Of a DNA stretch of 64,000 bases, positions 50,190 through 59,810 are shown one piece after another. Origin of the DNA: Halichoerus grypus (taxonomy: Eukaryota > Chordata > Mammalia > Carnivora > Phocidae); assembly GCF_964656455.1 (NCBI RefSeq), contig NC_135715.1:165074437-165138436 (forward strand). The letters run 5' to 3'. The notes beneath the pieces were generated by a model that was not told where the DNA came from, made no database searches, and worked only from the letters and a program-made list of their open reading frames with translations. The stretch's first letter is position 1; the number at the start of each line of letters is the position of its first letter. Both the position numbers and the translations under genes were made by a program.

Positions 50190-50330
50190 CAGGCTCATGA
50201 ATAAGTCATTTGTATTCGTTAAACAGATAACTGATTCAGCTTACTATGATCTAGTCCCTGTTCTAGGTACTGGGTGTACATCAATGAACCAAGCAGATAA
50301 AAATCCCTGTCTTTGTTCTTTGCCTTATCA
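50190..50330 (-). repeat. L2 fragment, antisense
   Basis: AGTCCCTGTTCTAGGTACTG followed by ACATCAATGAACCAAGCAG is reversed L2 3' text. Confidence 0.6.
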
Positions 50331-50494
50331 CTGTAATCACATCACTCTCCTAGAAGTTTTCTTACTTTTTTTTTTTTTAAATCGAATCATCACCATGGCT
50401 CAGTTCAAGCTCACTCCTTCCGTGAACTGTTCTTGGCAGGGATTGCTGTTGGAGGAAATGGGCCTCTGTGGGCATGGCTCCTGGCTGGGAAATT

Positions 50495-50519
50495 AAAAAA
50501 AAAAAAAAAAAAAAAAAAA
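50495..50519. repeat. 25-A run
   Basis: Homopolymer seen directly. The sequence before it is not a recognised retrocopy. Confidence 0.95.
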
Positions 50520-50995
50520 TCAAGAGAGCAGACAACACTGGCTCCTCACAAAGCTATTTTAAGTTTGAATAGGATAATTTTGTAAGAACTATTAAAAATT
50601 TATATAGCATTGGTACAGCTAAACTGTTCTAATACTTGAACATTTTTTTCCTATTGAGTTTAATGAAGGTAAATAATTAAACTGGTGTTGGGGTCTCAAG
50701 TTCCCTGATTCTTTGATATATTTTTTCATTTCCTTATGCTGCAGTATTCAAATTCAGGTATATGTGTCCGGTTAAAGAGATCTTTTTCTCTTTTGCTATC
50801 AGCCCACTGATGTATTAAATAGATTAATAGACCCTGATGATTGAAAAGTTTGAATTTAAAGATATGCATGTAAAATAATCATTTGAATATAGTGTCCTAT
50901 TTTATTATTATATTCAGGAGCTGGAATATCAAAATATACATACACATTTGTGAGCTAAGACCTGCGTAGTTTCAAATGTTTATCCAGATGTTCAG
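50520..50995. other. intron, nothing recognised
   Basis: A/T-rich unique sequence. Confidence 0.5.
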
Positions 50996-51090
50996 GAGTT
51001 TATGAGACTTTTTTTTTTTTTTTTAAAGATTTATCTATTTATTTGAGAGAGAGAGGGCTAGAGGGAGGGAAAGGGCAGAGGGAGAGAGTC

Positions 51091-51501
51091 TTTTTTTAAA
51101 TTAACATGTATTATTTGTTTCAGGGGTACAGGTCTGTGATTCATCAGTCTTACATAGTTCACAGTGCTCACCATAGCACATACCTTCCCCAGTATCCATC
51201 ACCCAGCCACCCCATCCCTCCCGCCCCCCTCCACTCCAGCAACCTTTAGTTTGTTTCCTGAGATTAAGAGTCCCTTATGGTTTGTCTCCCTCTCTGGTTT
51301 TGTCTTGTTTCATTTTTCCCTCCCTTCCCCTGTGATCCTCTGTCTTGTTTCTCAAATTCCTCATATCAGTGAGATCATATGATACTTGTCTTTCTCTGAT
51401 TGACTTATTTCGCTTAGCATAATACCCTCTAGTTCCATCCATGTCGTTGCAAATGGCAAGATTTCGTGGGGTTTTTTTTTTTGATGGCCGCATAATATTC
51501 C

Positions 51502-51545
<44 letters not shown>

Positions 51546-52035
51546 ATCTTCTTTATCCATTCGCCTATTGATGGACATTTAGGCTCTTTCCATAGTTTGG
51601 CTATTGTGGACATTGCTGCTATAAACATTGGGGTGCATGTGCCCCTTTGGATCACTATATTTGTATCTTTGGGGTAAATACCCAGTCGTGCAATTGCTAG
51701 GTCGTAGGGTAGCTCTATTTTCAACTTTTTGAGGAACCTCCATACTGTTTTCCAGAGTGGCTGCACCGGCTTGCATTCCCACCAACAGTGTAGGAGGATT
51801 CCCCTTTCTCTGTGTCCTTGCCAACATCTGTCGTTTCCTGACTTGTTAATTTTAGCCATTCTGACTGGTGTGAGGTGGTATCTCATTGAGGTTTTGATTT
51901 GTATTTCCCTAATGCCAAGTGATGTTGAGCACTTTTTCGTGTGTCTGTTGGCCATTTGGATGTCTTCTTTGCAGAAATGTCTGTTCATGTCTTCTGCCCA
52001 TTTCTTGATTGGATTATTTGTTCTTTGGGTGTTGA
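51091..52035 (-). mobile_element. 5'-truncated L1, antisense, single 3' UTR
   Basis: Starts at the left with a short T-run and TTAACATGTATTATTTGTTT, the reversed first-type 3' UTR only, then ORF2 C-terminal text on the minus strand (open from 51988 to 51542). It inserted into the SINE around a GGAGAGAGAGT-like site. It contains a (TA)n array at 51504-51542. Confidence 0.9.
51504..51542. repeat. (TA)19 microsatellite inside the L1
   Basis: TA repeat directly before CACATCTTCTTTATCC, the same L1 position as the array at 20007-20054. Confidence 0.96.
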
Positions 52036-52187
52036 GGGGAGAGAGAGAGTGTCTTAAGCAGACTCCATGCTGAACATGGAGCCCAATGCAGAACTCGATC
52101 TCACAACTCTGAGATCATGACCTGAGCAGAAACCAAGAGTCGGATGCTTAACCAACTGTGCCACCCAGCTCCCCAAGAGTTTATGAG

Positions 52188-54329
52188 GGTTTCTTAAATG
52201 ATGAAGAAAGTAAGAACTGACTGGTTGAACTTTACTGAAGAGAAAACGAGGTAATTAAACAGACACAAAGGTGGGGCAGTTGTAAAATAAATCATATTGA
52301 AACAGTAGGTTCTGTTTTCCAATAGGATGTATTTAAAGCAAGTGGAAAGAATCAAACTGTTTCTGTCATTCAATCGATAATACCAGGGAACCAAATCTGT
52401 TTTCCTCTTTAGGTCATTAGCACTGGACTCACAGAGCTGTTATCCCAAGCCACTTCTGATTAGGAAGTGTTTTCAAAGATGCACATTCAGTCAGGGTCCC
52501 ATTATTTGCAGGAGTGGCCTGGTGGTTTCCAGCGGGGTTCTGAGCTCCACAACCTTGTGGAGCAGAGTTGCCATTATTTGAGCATCATCTGGCTTGTGGA
52601 GTGTTCGGATGTGAGGAAGTGGTAGGTTGGGGAGCATACTTACTAGGATTTTTAAGTTCCTTTGACTAGCCAAAAACTTCCGCTTATCGGATGCTCTATT
52701 TTGTTGCATTTAAATAACTCACTGACAGTTTCGAATCGAAAAACGCTGACACCTGTGTGGACACACACAGACTCCTGTCATGTGCTGAATGAGCCCCTTT
52801 TGTTCTCCTGCCTGCCAATTGCCTAGTCACAGATCTGTGATGCGCTCCTCAGTACTGATCGCGAAGTGGCTGGCCAGGGCTCTCAAACTGTCTGAGACCT
52901 TCCCCATTGGAGAAAGAAACACTAACTGGAGAGCCTGAAAACGTGTCATTCAGTTTGGCTTTCTGCTATCATTCGCAGAGCCTTTTCACACCTTGTCATT
53001 GTCTCCTTCTCTGTACAAGGAGGTAGTAGTTACTATGAGACAGCGAATGAGTGTTCAAGATGGTTAGATCCTTGGGTGGAAGGTACCCCCAGAGCTGACC
53101 CTCCAGTGTCACCACTCACAACGCCCTCTGGGAGGGGCCTCTCTGCACTGGTTCGCTCCTGTTATCCCTGTTACCCAAGAGGGAATGCCTCTTTTCAACT
53201 AGGATTTTTTGAATATGAAATACTTCAAGAGCTTACTTTGCAGTGGTATTTATAAAATGCTGCGTACACCTGGAGAGTTGCCAAATAGTATTTTTATGGT
53301 AATGCTTTCTTAAAAACTTGTTATAAATTTAGTAATAAGAAACTCAGAAAATCCTCTAATACTACCAGATACTAATACTAAATCAGAGCCTGCTGAATTC
53401 CTCATAGTGCTTAATATGACCACATAATCTAGATATTCAAGCTTTGTTATGATAATAGATGTCAGGGATTGCATGTTACCTCAAGTCTTATTTCAGGTTC
53501 AGAAAATATGGTGATTTACCTTCAAATATACAGAAAATTGAAAGAGTTCCTTCAGATAATATCCTACCTTAATTAAAACAACTAACAATGACCTTTATAC
53601 TGAGAGAGCATCAATCTTCAGTTTCTAATGGGAATTAAAATGAAATCTAAGAAAGGACTTGGAAGTATTTTCTGGGAAAAAAATATTTTTAGGAAAATCT
53701 GGAAAATATAGCTTTTTTTAGAAAGGTCAAGTAAATATGACCATATTTGCTATGCACTAATAATCACCTGACTTAAGAGAACTTCTTGGTGTGATACAAA
53801 GTGCTAAATAACCAGTTTGATGGAATTTACAGTTACCTGTGGTTGTTTTTAGAACCATGTGAAGAGTCTGAAATTTAATTGCAGAATATTGACCTGGATT
53901 CACAAATTGCTGAGAGGCATGATACCATTTGTCCTTATAAGTTCTAGGGTTGGATATACAAATAAACCTTATGTTGCATACAAGTCAATATTTTTGTAAA
54001 AAATTGCCTTTTGAGAACCAAACCCCATACAAAAGCAACCTTTTACAAAATATTAACAAGGTTATAATACCAAATTTAGACAACCAGCACTGGAAATGTG
54101 TATTATAGTTTCTAAGAGGAAACAAACTGAATTGGTTGGGGAGTGGTCTTTGATATATGGGTAGACACCCTTATCACTGTAAATAACCTCTGAGGCTATT
54201 GTAATACAGTATAAGGAGCAGCGATCAAAATGACTGGAAATCATCAATGAAAAGTCAAAGTATGTTCAGTATATTCTATTTAAGAAAACAAATAGGAAGC
54301 TTCTGGGTAAACAGTGTGGATTCAATGCT
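52188..54329. other. intron, nothing recognised
   Basis: About 2.1 kb without a recognisable repeat or exon. Confidence 0.5.
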
Positions 54330-55330
54330 TATATTTATCTCTATTCCCTCCCAATAACCTAGTCAAATACTAGTCAAAGAATAAAGAAGAATATAAACCC
54401 ACAAGGACAAAGACAGGAGAAGAAAAGACTGCAGATGAGAGGTATTCATAAAATTTTAGGAGATAGAAAGCAAACGGATGGGGTTATCTGTCAGGTTTGA
54501 GCTTTTCCTGTTCTGCTAAGTTCCATTAGGGAAACCCAAGAAGCAAGCCGATTGAAGATCCAGGACTTGAGGGTACATGAAAACAGAGAGGTTGGTTCAA
54601 AGTCTACGTGGAGGGCTCTTACCTCCCTGATGCACTTCATACCCCATATAGCCAGGCAGCCATCCCTTCTCTACTCTGGTAGAAGAGCTCCATTTATAGA
54701 GAAAAATGGAAAGGAGGGAATTATCAGAGAAATAATAAAAGTTTCCTAGAACTGAAGTGTGTGCATTTTCTTAATTAAAAGGTTTGACCGAGTGCCCAGC
54801 ACAGTGAATAAGCCAAGACCCACACCAAGGCATGTCTTGAGATTTCATGAAAATGGGGGTGAATAAAATTCCCTAAAGTCTTCTTGAAAGAGAAAAATTA
54901 TATTTTATAGAAAATATCTAACATCAGAATAGCAGCCATTTCTCAGCAGCAACATTAGAAGCTGTGCACAATGGTGTTGAAATGCCGAGAGAAAATAATT
55001 TCTAATCTAGAATTCTCTACCCACCCAAATGGTTGATCTAGTGTGAAGATAGAAAAAGAAGTTTTTATATATGCAAGTTCTCACCAAATTCATCTTCCAT
55101 GGTCACTTTTTCAAGAAAGTACCAGAAGATGTGTACCTTCAAAAAAGGGGAAGATGAGATCATGAATGGAGAAGATATGGGGTCTAGGATTCTGTGTAGA
55201 AGGGAGGCAGAAGAGTTCCCAGGATGACCCTAAACAGAACTCCTGGCTGGTGGCTCTGTGTCAGGCCCAGTGGGAGGCCAAAGGGGGACAATAGGGCTGT
55301 CTCCCAGAATAAAATACATGTGACAAATTA
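54330..55330 (+). repeat. HAL1-like (half-L1) ORF1 remnant, sense
   Basis: TTGACCGAGTGCCCAGCACA, AGACCCACACCAAGGCATGT, TTTCTCAGCAGCAACATTAG and TCTAGAATTCTCTACCCACC are in the order of the HAL1 ORF1 region, a LINE that encodes only ORF1. Heavily decayed, no open frame. The left limit is uncertain. Confidence 0.65.
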
Positions 55331-55437
55331 CCTAGTATGTGTAGCCAGGATGTAGCAGTATAAATACTCCATTCAAAAATACATAGGTAAACAGCAAAAG
55401 AAACAGATAAAAGAGTTAAAAATGATTGTCATGGAGG

Positions 55438-55625
55438 TGAGGAGAGAGAGAGCGTGTTCACTGGTGCGTGAGCAGGGAGAGGGGCAGAGGGAGAGGGAGA
55501 GAATCCTCGAGCAGACTCCCGGCTGAGTGCGGAGCCCATCACGGGGATCTCACGACCCTGAGATCATGACCTGAGCAGAAAATAAGAGTAGGACGCTTAG
55601 CAGACCGAGCCACACGGGCACCCCT
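55438..55625 (-). mobile_element. Can-SINE, antisense, tail missing
   Basis: Begins in the GA-rich tract and ends GAGCCACACGGGCACCCC. No A/T-rich tail and no duplication visible. Confidence 0.88.
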
Positions 55626-55754
55626 GTGTTTTTAAAATAGGCCTTATAGTTACTACTTGACTTTGAAAATTAAGTTCATATAATACTTCTAAGAAATTTT
55701 TAAAACGAATTTTAAAAGGTAGGGAAGCAAATAATAAGATTTTATGTAGTTTTC

Positions 55755-55969
55755 TATCGAACACAATTATTTTTTTCAAAGATTTTATTAATGTGAGAGA
55801 GATAACAAGAGAGAGCATGAGTGGGGGGAAGAGAGGGAGAAGCAGGCTCTCTGCTCAGCAGGGAGCCCAAACCAGGGCTGGATCCCAGGACACTGGGATC
55901 ATGACCTGCGCCAAAAGCAGACACTTAACCGACTGAGCCACCCAGGTGCCCCTATCAAACACAGTTATT
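55755..55969 (-). mobile_element. Can-SINE, antisense
   Basis: 17-bp duplication with two mismatches: TATCGAACACAATTATT at 55755-55771 and TATCAAACACAGTTATT at 55953-55969. The body ends ACTGAGCCACCCAGGTGCCC. Confidence 0.95.
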
Positions 55970-56316
55970 AACAACAAGAGCTCTGGGGTCTCCTCAGTTC
56001 AGTAGAAGACCTTATGCCATAGCAATATCTGGTAAGTAGCTACTCCCTTACATGTTTAAGAAAGGTATGTAAGTTGTATCAGTTACATTGGTGTCTAATT
56101 CCCGTTAATAGCTTTTTCTCCTTTATTAAATTTAATAACACAGCATCTTTATAGAAAAGCGGAAAAATGGCCTCGTGCCCTTTGAGATTTCACATCAACC
56201 AGGAGGCGTTTGTAGGACCCTCTTTGCAATTCTTTCTGGCTTATAGGAACATCTGTAAGAGTGAATGATGATCCAGAAAGCATCATTCATCAATGAAACC
56301 TTCCTCTGTGTTGTAG
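55970..56316. other. intron before exon, nothing recognised
   Basis: Short intron flank that ends in the acceptor of the 56317 exon. Confidence 0.5.
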
Positions 56317-56399
56317 GGTGGAGAGCACTGTTACTACCACGGCAGCATCCGAGGTGTCAAGGACTCCAGGGCAGCTCTGTCGACCTGCAATGGACTTCA
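56317..56399 (+). CDS. ADAM23: ADAM23 exon, pro-domain part 3
   Basis: An 83-nt exon of 27 codons plus two bases. It reads [17 protein letters not shown] and then [10 protein letters not shown], followed by CA that becomes a His codon with the next exon. The HCYYHGxIRG and LSTCxGLxG blocks are the most conserved part of the M12B propeptide family. The acceptor is TTCCTCTGTGTTGTAG and the donor is GTACGT. It starts in phase 0 and ends in phase 2. An open frame on the same strand across this exon (56265-56567) is a different, non-coding frame. Confidence 0.94.
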
Positions 56400-56449
56400 G
56401 TACGTGCGAGTCTCATGTGGGAGAGTGAACTTGCTTTCAGCTGTGCACT

Positions 56450-56790
56450 GTTTCCATCTTTTCTTTCCCAAATATTTGTTGTAGGGACTCTGCTGTGCCA
56501 GTCTCATGTTAGGGACTGGATATGGAGTCATGAACGAGGGCATAGTCTCCACTGTCTTAACATTTAGAGTCTGCAGGAGATTCAGAGATTAAACAAGTGA
56601 TTACAGAGATTAATATTGAATTGCCATTTTGGTAGGAACTGTGAAGGGGAGGATCAGGGACTTACAGGGTGACCAAACCTAGTCTAGAAAGGTTTCCCAA
56701 AGGTATATGCCAGAGGACATAGCAGTCAGGTGGTATTGGCCACAGGAGGATGGGGGGGGGGCATGCAAAGAGAGGAGCTCATACATCGGC
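56450..56790 (-). repeat. L2 fragment, antisense
   Basis: CTGCTGTGCCAGTCTCATGT, GATATGGAGTCATGAACGAG and TAGAAAGGTTTCCCAAAGG follow reversed L2 order. Confidence 0.6.
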
Positions 56791-57442
56791 TTCAAGGCAG
56801 GCTCTAGAAAAACCTCTCTAAGCACCTTTTAGACCCAAATAGTAACCCTCCATGTAAAGATCTGGTTGTGGCCATGTGATGAGAAAGGATATTGAAAATC
56901 TTATCTTCCTATATATCTCAAAATTATATGCAACACAGAGTCATACTGCTTAATGGAAATTCACAATTGGCAGCCATAAATACGCTTCTGTTTGCCTTTT
57001 CAGAATCAGATGGTTTTAGATTATTCTCACGAGCAAAATACCTATTTTCTTATAGGTGATACTGGATTTGTGTAAGAAGAAATTTGTACTAGTTGGACAT
57101 TGTCTTGGAATTATAACGTGACATACTGGAACTGTATGAATAGTCCTGTTCCAGATTCATCTTCTAATGTTTTCATTTTGTTTCAAAAATTAATTATAAC
57201 ATTTATAATTTATATGCTCGTGGTATACACTTTAACACCTTTTGTAGCTTATCTCTGTCTAATACAGTGCTGAGACCACAGTAGGATTCCATACAGATAT
57301 ATGAATTAGGTTTGGGGCAGTATAAAGATATTTGTTCAGATACACTGTTCATTTTTAAAGATGCAATGTGAAGCTCATTTGCTGGTTCTTGCTGTTTGCG
57401 GTATTTGTTAATTTCCTCCTGGTGCGGTTTCTTGTCTCGTAG
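56791..57442. other. short intron, nothing recognised
   Basis: Right part of the 1.04-kb intron between the last two visible exons. Confidence 0.5.
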
Positions 57443-57506
57443 TGGTATGTTTGAAGATAATACCTTTGTATATATGATAGAACCACTGGAGCTGATTCAC
57501 GATGAG
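57443..57506 (+). CDS. ADAM23: ADAM23 exon, pro-domain part 4
   Basis: A 64-nt exon: one base completing His, then 21 codons reading GMFEDNTFVYMIEPLELIHD plus Glu. The acceptor is CTTGTCTCGTAG after a T-rich tract, and the donor GAG/GTAAGT is strong. It runs from phase 2 to phase 0. It continues the conserved propeptide block (HGMF...YMIEP). The next exon, expected to lead toward the furin site, is not seen in the remaining 6.5 kb, which is almost entirely antisense L1. Confidence 0.94.
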
Positions 57507-57952
57507 GTAAGTCTGTGACCTCAGTTTCCTTATGGTGTTTTGTTCTTTTAGCATCTTTGCCTTTGAGTCATAAAGAACATAATGTGGATGTCAGCGTACA
57601 TTTATATGTAGTACTGGTGTATTGAATTTAGAAATATGCAGGTTATGACCTGCTGCACTGGGGAACATAAGCCAGCTACACGGGCTCGGCAGGTGGCTCT
57701 GTGAGCATCCAAGCTCCCACTTTGGGGAAGTGAAACCCATGGTTCTTTTGATTGAAGGTGCAGTTTCAGTACACTCACACAGGGGAAGTAAAGTCATAGG
57801 ATTTATTACATACAGATTCCAGAATCTGGGGTGGGGAGCAGTAAGCCAGAGGAAGGCAGTCCTCCTTCCCAGGTCACTAGTGAGCAGGAGATAGAGAACA
57901 GGGTAGCAAGCACCTGTTACTTGAAAGGTGGTTGGAGTGGAGGTCCCTAACT
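57507..57952. other. intron after exon, nothing recognised
   Basis: About 450 bp of unique sequence between the exon donor and the first antisense L1. Confidence 0.5.
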
Positions 57953-58790
57953 TTTAGTGGGCTTAATTCTTTTTTTTTATTATTATGTTATGTTAGTCAC
58001 CATACATTACATCAATAGTTTTTGATGTAGTGTTCCATGATTCATTGTTTGCATGTAACACCCAGTGCTCCATGCAGTACGTGCCCTCTTTAATACCCAT
58101 CACCAGGCTAACCCATCCCCCCACCCCCCTCCCCTCTAGAACCCTCAGTTTGTTTTTCAGAGTCCACGGTCTGTCATGGTTCATCTTCCCCTCCGATTTC
58201 TCCTCCTTCATTTTTCCCTTCCTACTATTGTCGTCTTCTTTTTTTAACATATAATGTATTATTTGTTTCAGAGGTATAGGTCTCTGATTTGTCAGTCTTA
58301 CACAATTCACAGCGCTCACCATAGCACATACCCTCCCCAATGTCCATCACCCAGCCACCCCATCCCTCTCACCTCCCACCACCGCTCCAGCAACCCTCAG
58401 TTTGTTTCCTGAGTCTCTTATGGTTTGTCTCCCTCTCTGGTTTTGTCTTGTTTCATTTTTTCCTCCCTTCCCCTATGATCTTCTGTCTTGTTTCTCAAAT
58501 TCCTCATATCAGTGAGATTATATGATACTTGTCTTTCTCTGATTGACTTATTTCGCTTAGCATAATACCCTCTAGTTCCATCCACATCATTGCAAATGGC
58601 AAGATTTCATTTTTTTGATGGCTGCATAATATTCCACTGTGTGTGATATATATATCACATCTTCTCTATCCATTCATCTGTTGATGGACATCTTGGCTGT
58701 TCCCATAGTTTGGCTATTGTGGACATTGCTGCTATAAACATTGGGGTGCACTTATCCCTTCGGATCACTACATTTAGTGGGCTTAATTCT
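57953..58790 (-). mobile_element. 5'-truncated L1 with a double 3' UTR, antisense
   Basis: Perfect 18-bp duplication TTTAGTGGGCTTAATTCT at 57953-57970 and 58773-58790. The body (57971-58772) has the reversed second UTR module, a short T-run near 58237-58244, the reversed first UTR module and a piece of ORF2 end. Confidence 0.95.
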
Positions 58791-58860
58791 AAGTGGTTAT
58801 TTTAAAAGATGTCCTGGGAAAAGCAAAGCGGGAACTTAGAGCGGGAATCCTAAACTCAAG

Positions 58861-59515
58861 TTCTTTTTTTTTATTATTTCAGATTTTTTTTTTCTGATTT
58901 TTTTTCAATTTCTTTTTTTTATTATGTTCAGTTAGCCACTCTATAGTACATAATTAGTCCTTGATGCAGTGCTCAGCAATTCATTAGTTAAGTATAACAC
59001 CCAGTGCTCATCACAGCACGTGCCCTCCTCAATACCCATCACCCTGTTACCCCTTCCCCCCACCCGCCTCCCCTATGAAACCCCCAGATTGTTTCTCGGG
59101 GTCCATAGTCTCTCATGGTTCATCTCCCTCTCTGATTTCTCCCCCTTTGGATTTCCCTCTCTTCCCCTATGGTCCTCCATGCTATTGTTTATGTTCCACA
59201 TATGAGTGAAACCCTATGATAATTGTCTTTCTCTGACTTACTTCACTTAACATAATTCCCTCCAGTTCCATCCATGTCAGTGCAAATGGTGGGTATTCAT
59301 CGTTTCTGATGGCCGAGTAATATTCCATTGTGTATATGTACCACATCTTGTTTATCCATTCATCTGTTGAAGGGCATCTTGACTCCTTCCACAGTTTGGC
59401 TATTGTGGACATTGCTGCTATGAACATTGGGGTGCACGTGCCCCTTCTTTTCACTCCATCTGTATCTTTGGGGCACATACCTAGTAGTGCAATTGCTGGT
59501 TGTTGGGTAGCTCTA
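58861..59515 (-). mobile_element. L1 3' part, antisense, interrupted by the next L1
   Basis: Begins with T-rich sequence and CAGTTAGCCACTCTATAGTA, passes through a diverged 3' UTR and the ORF2 C-terminus (minus-strand open frame 59478-59182), and stops at GGGTAGCTCTATTC where the next L1 3' tail begins. The remainder may lie beyond 64000. Confidence 0.85.
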
Positions 59516-59810
59516 TTCTTTTTTTTTATGATTTTTAAAAAATTTTATTATGTTATGTTAGTCACCATACAATACATCATTAGTTTTTGATGTGGTGATC
59601 CATGATCCATTGTTTTCATATAACACCCAGTGCTCCATGCAGTACATGCCCTCCTTAATACCCATCACCAGGCTAACCAATCCCCCTTCCCCCCTCCCCT
59701 CTAAAACCCTGTTTGTTTCTCAGAGTCCATAGTCTCTCATGGTTCATCTCTCTCTCCAATTCCCCCCCTCATTTTTCCCTCCCTTCTCCCAGTGTCCTCC
59801 ATGCTATTCC

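Larger units (their letters stand above)
50996..52187 (-). mobile_element. Can-SINE, antisense, split by an L1
   Basis: 11-bp duplication GAGTTTATGAG at 50996-51006 and 52177-52187 brackets the SINE. Its tail half is 51007-51090 and its head half about 52036-52176 (ACTCCATGCTGAACATGGAG, GAGTCGGATGCTTAACC). An L1 3' end sits in its GA-rich tract. Confidence 0.92.

Noticed and set aside
50062..50496. 144-codon + strand open frame
   Set aside because: It runs from old L1M 3' UTR into an L2 fragment and then an A-run, without coding signature.
56265..56567. 100-codon + strand open frame over an ADAM23 exon
   Set aside because: It is out of frame with the conserved propeptide peptide, which is bordered by good splice sites at 56317 and 56399.
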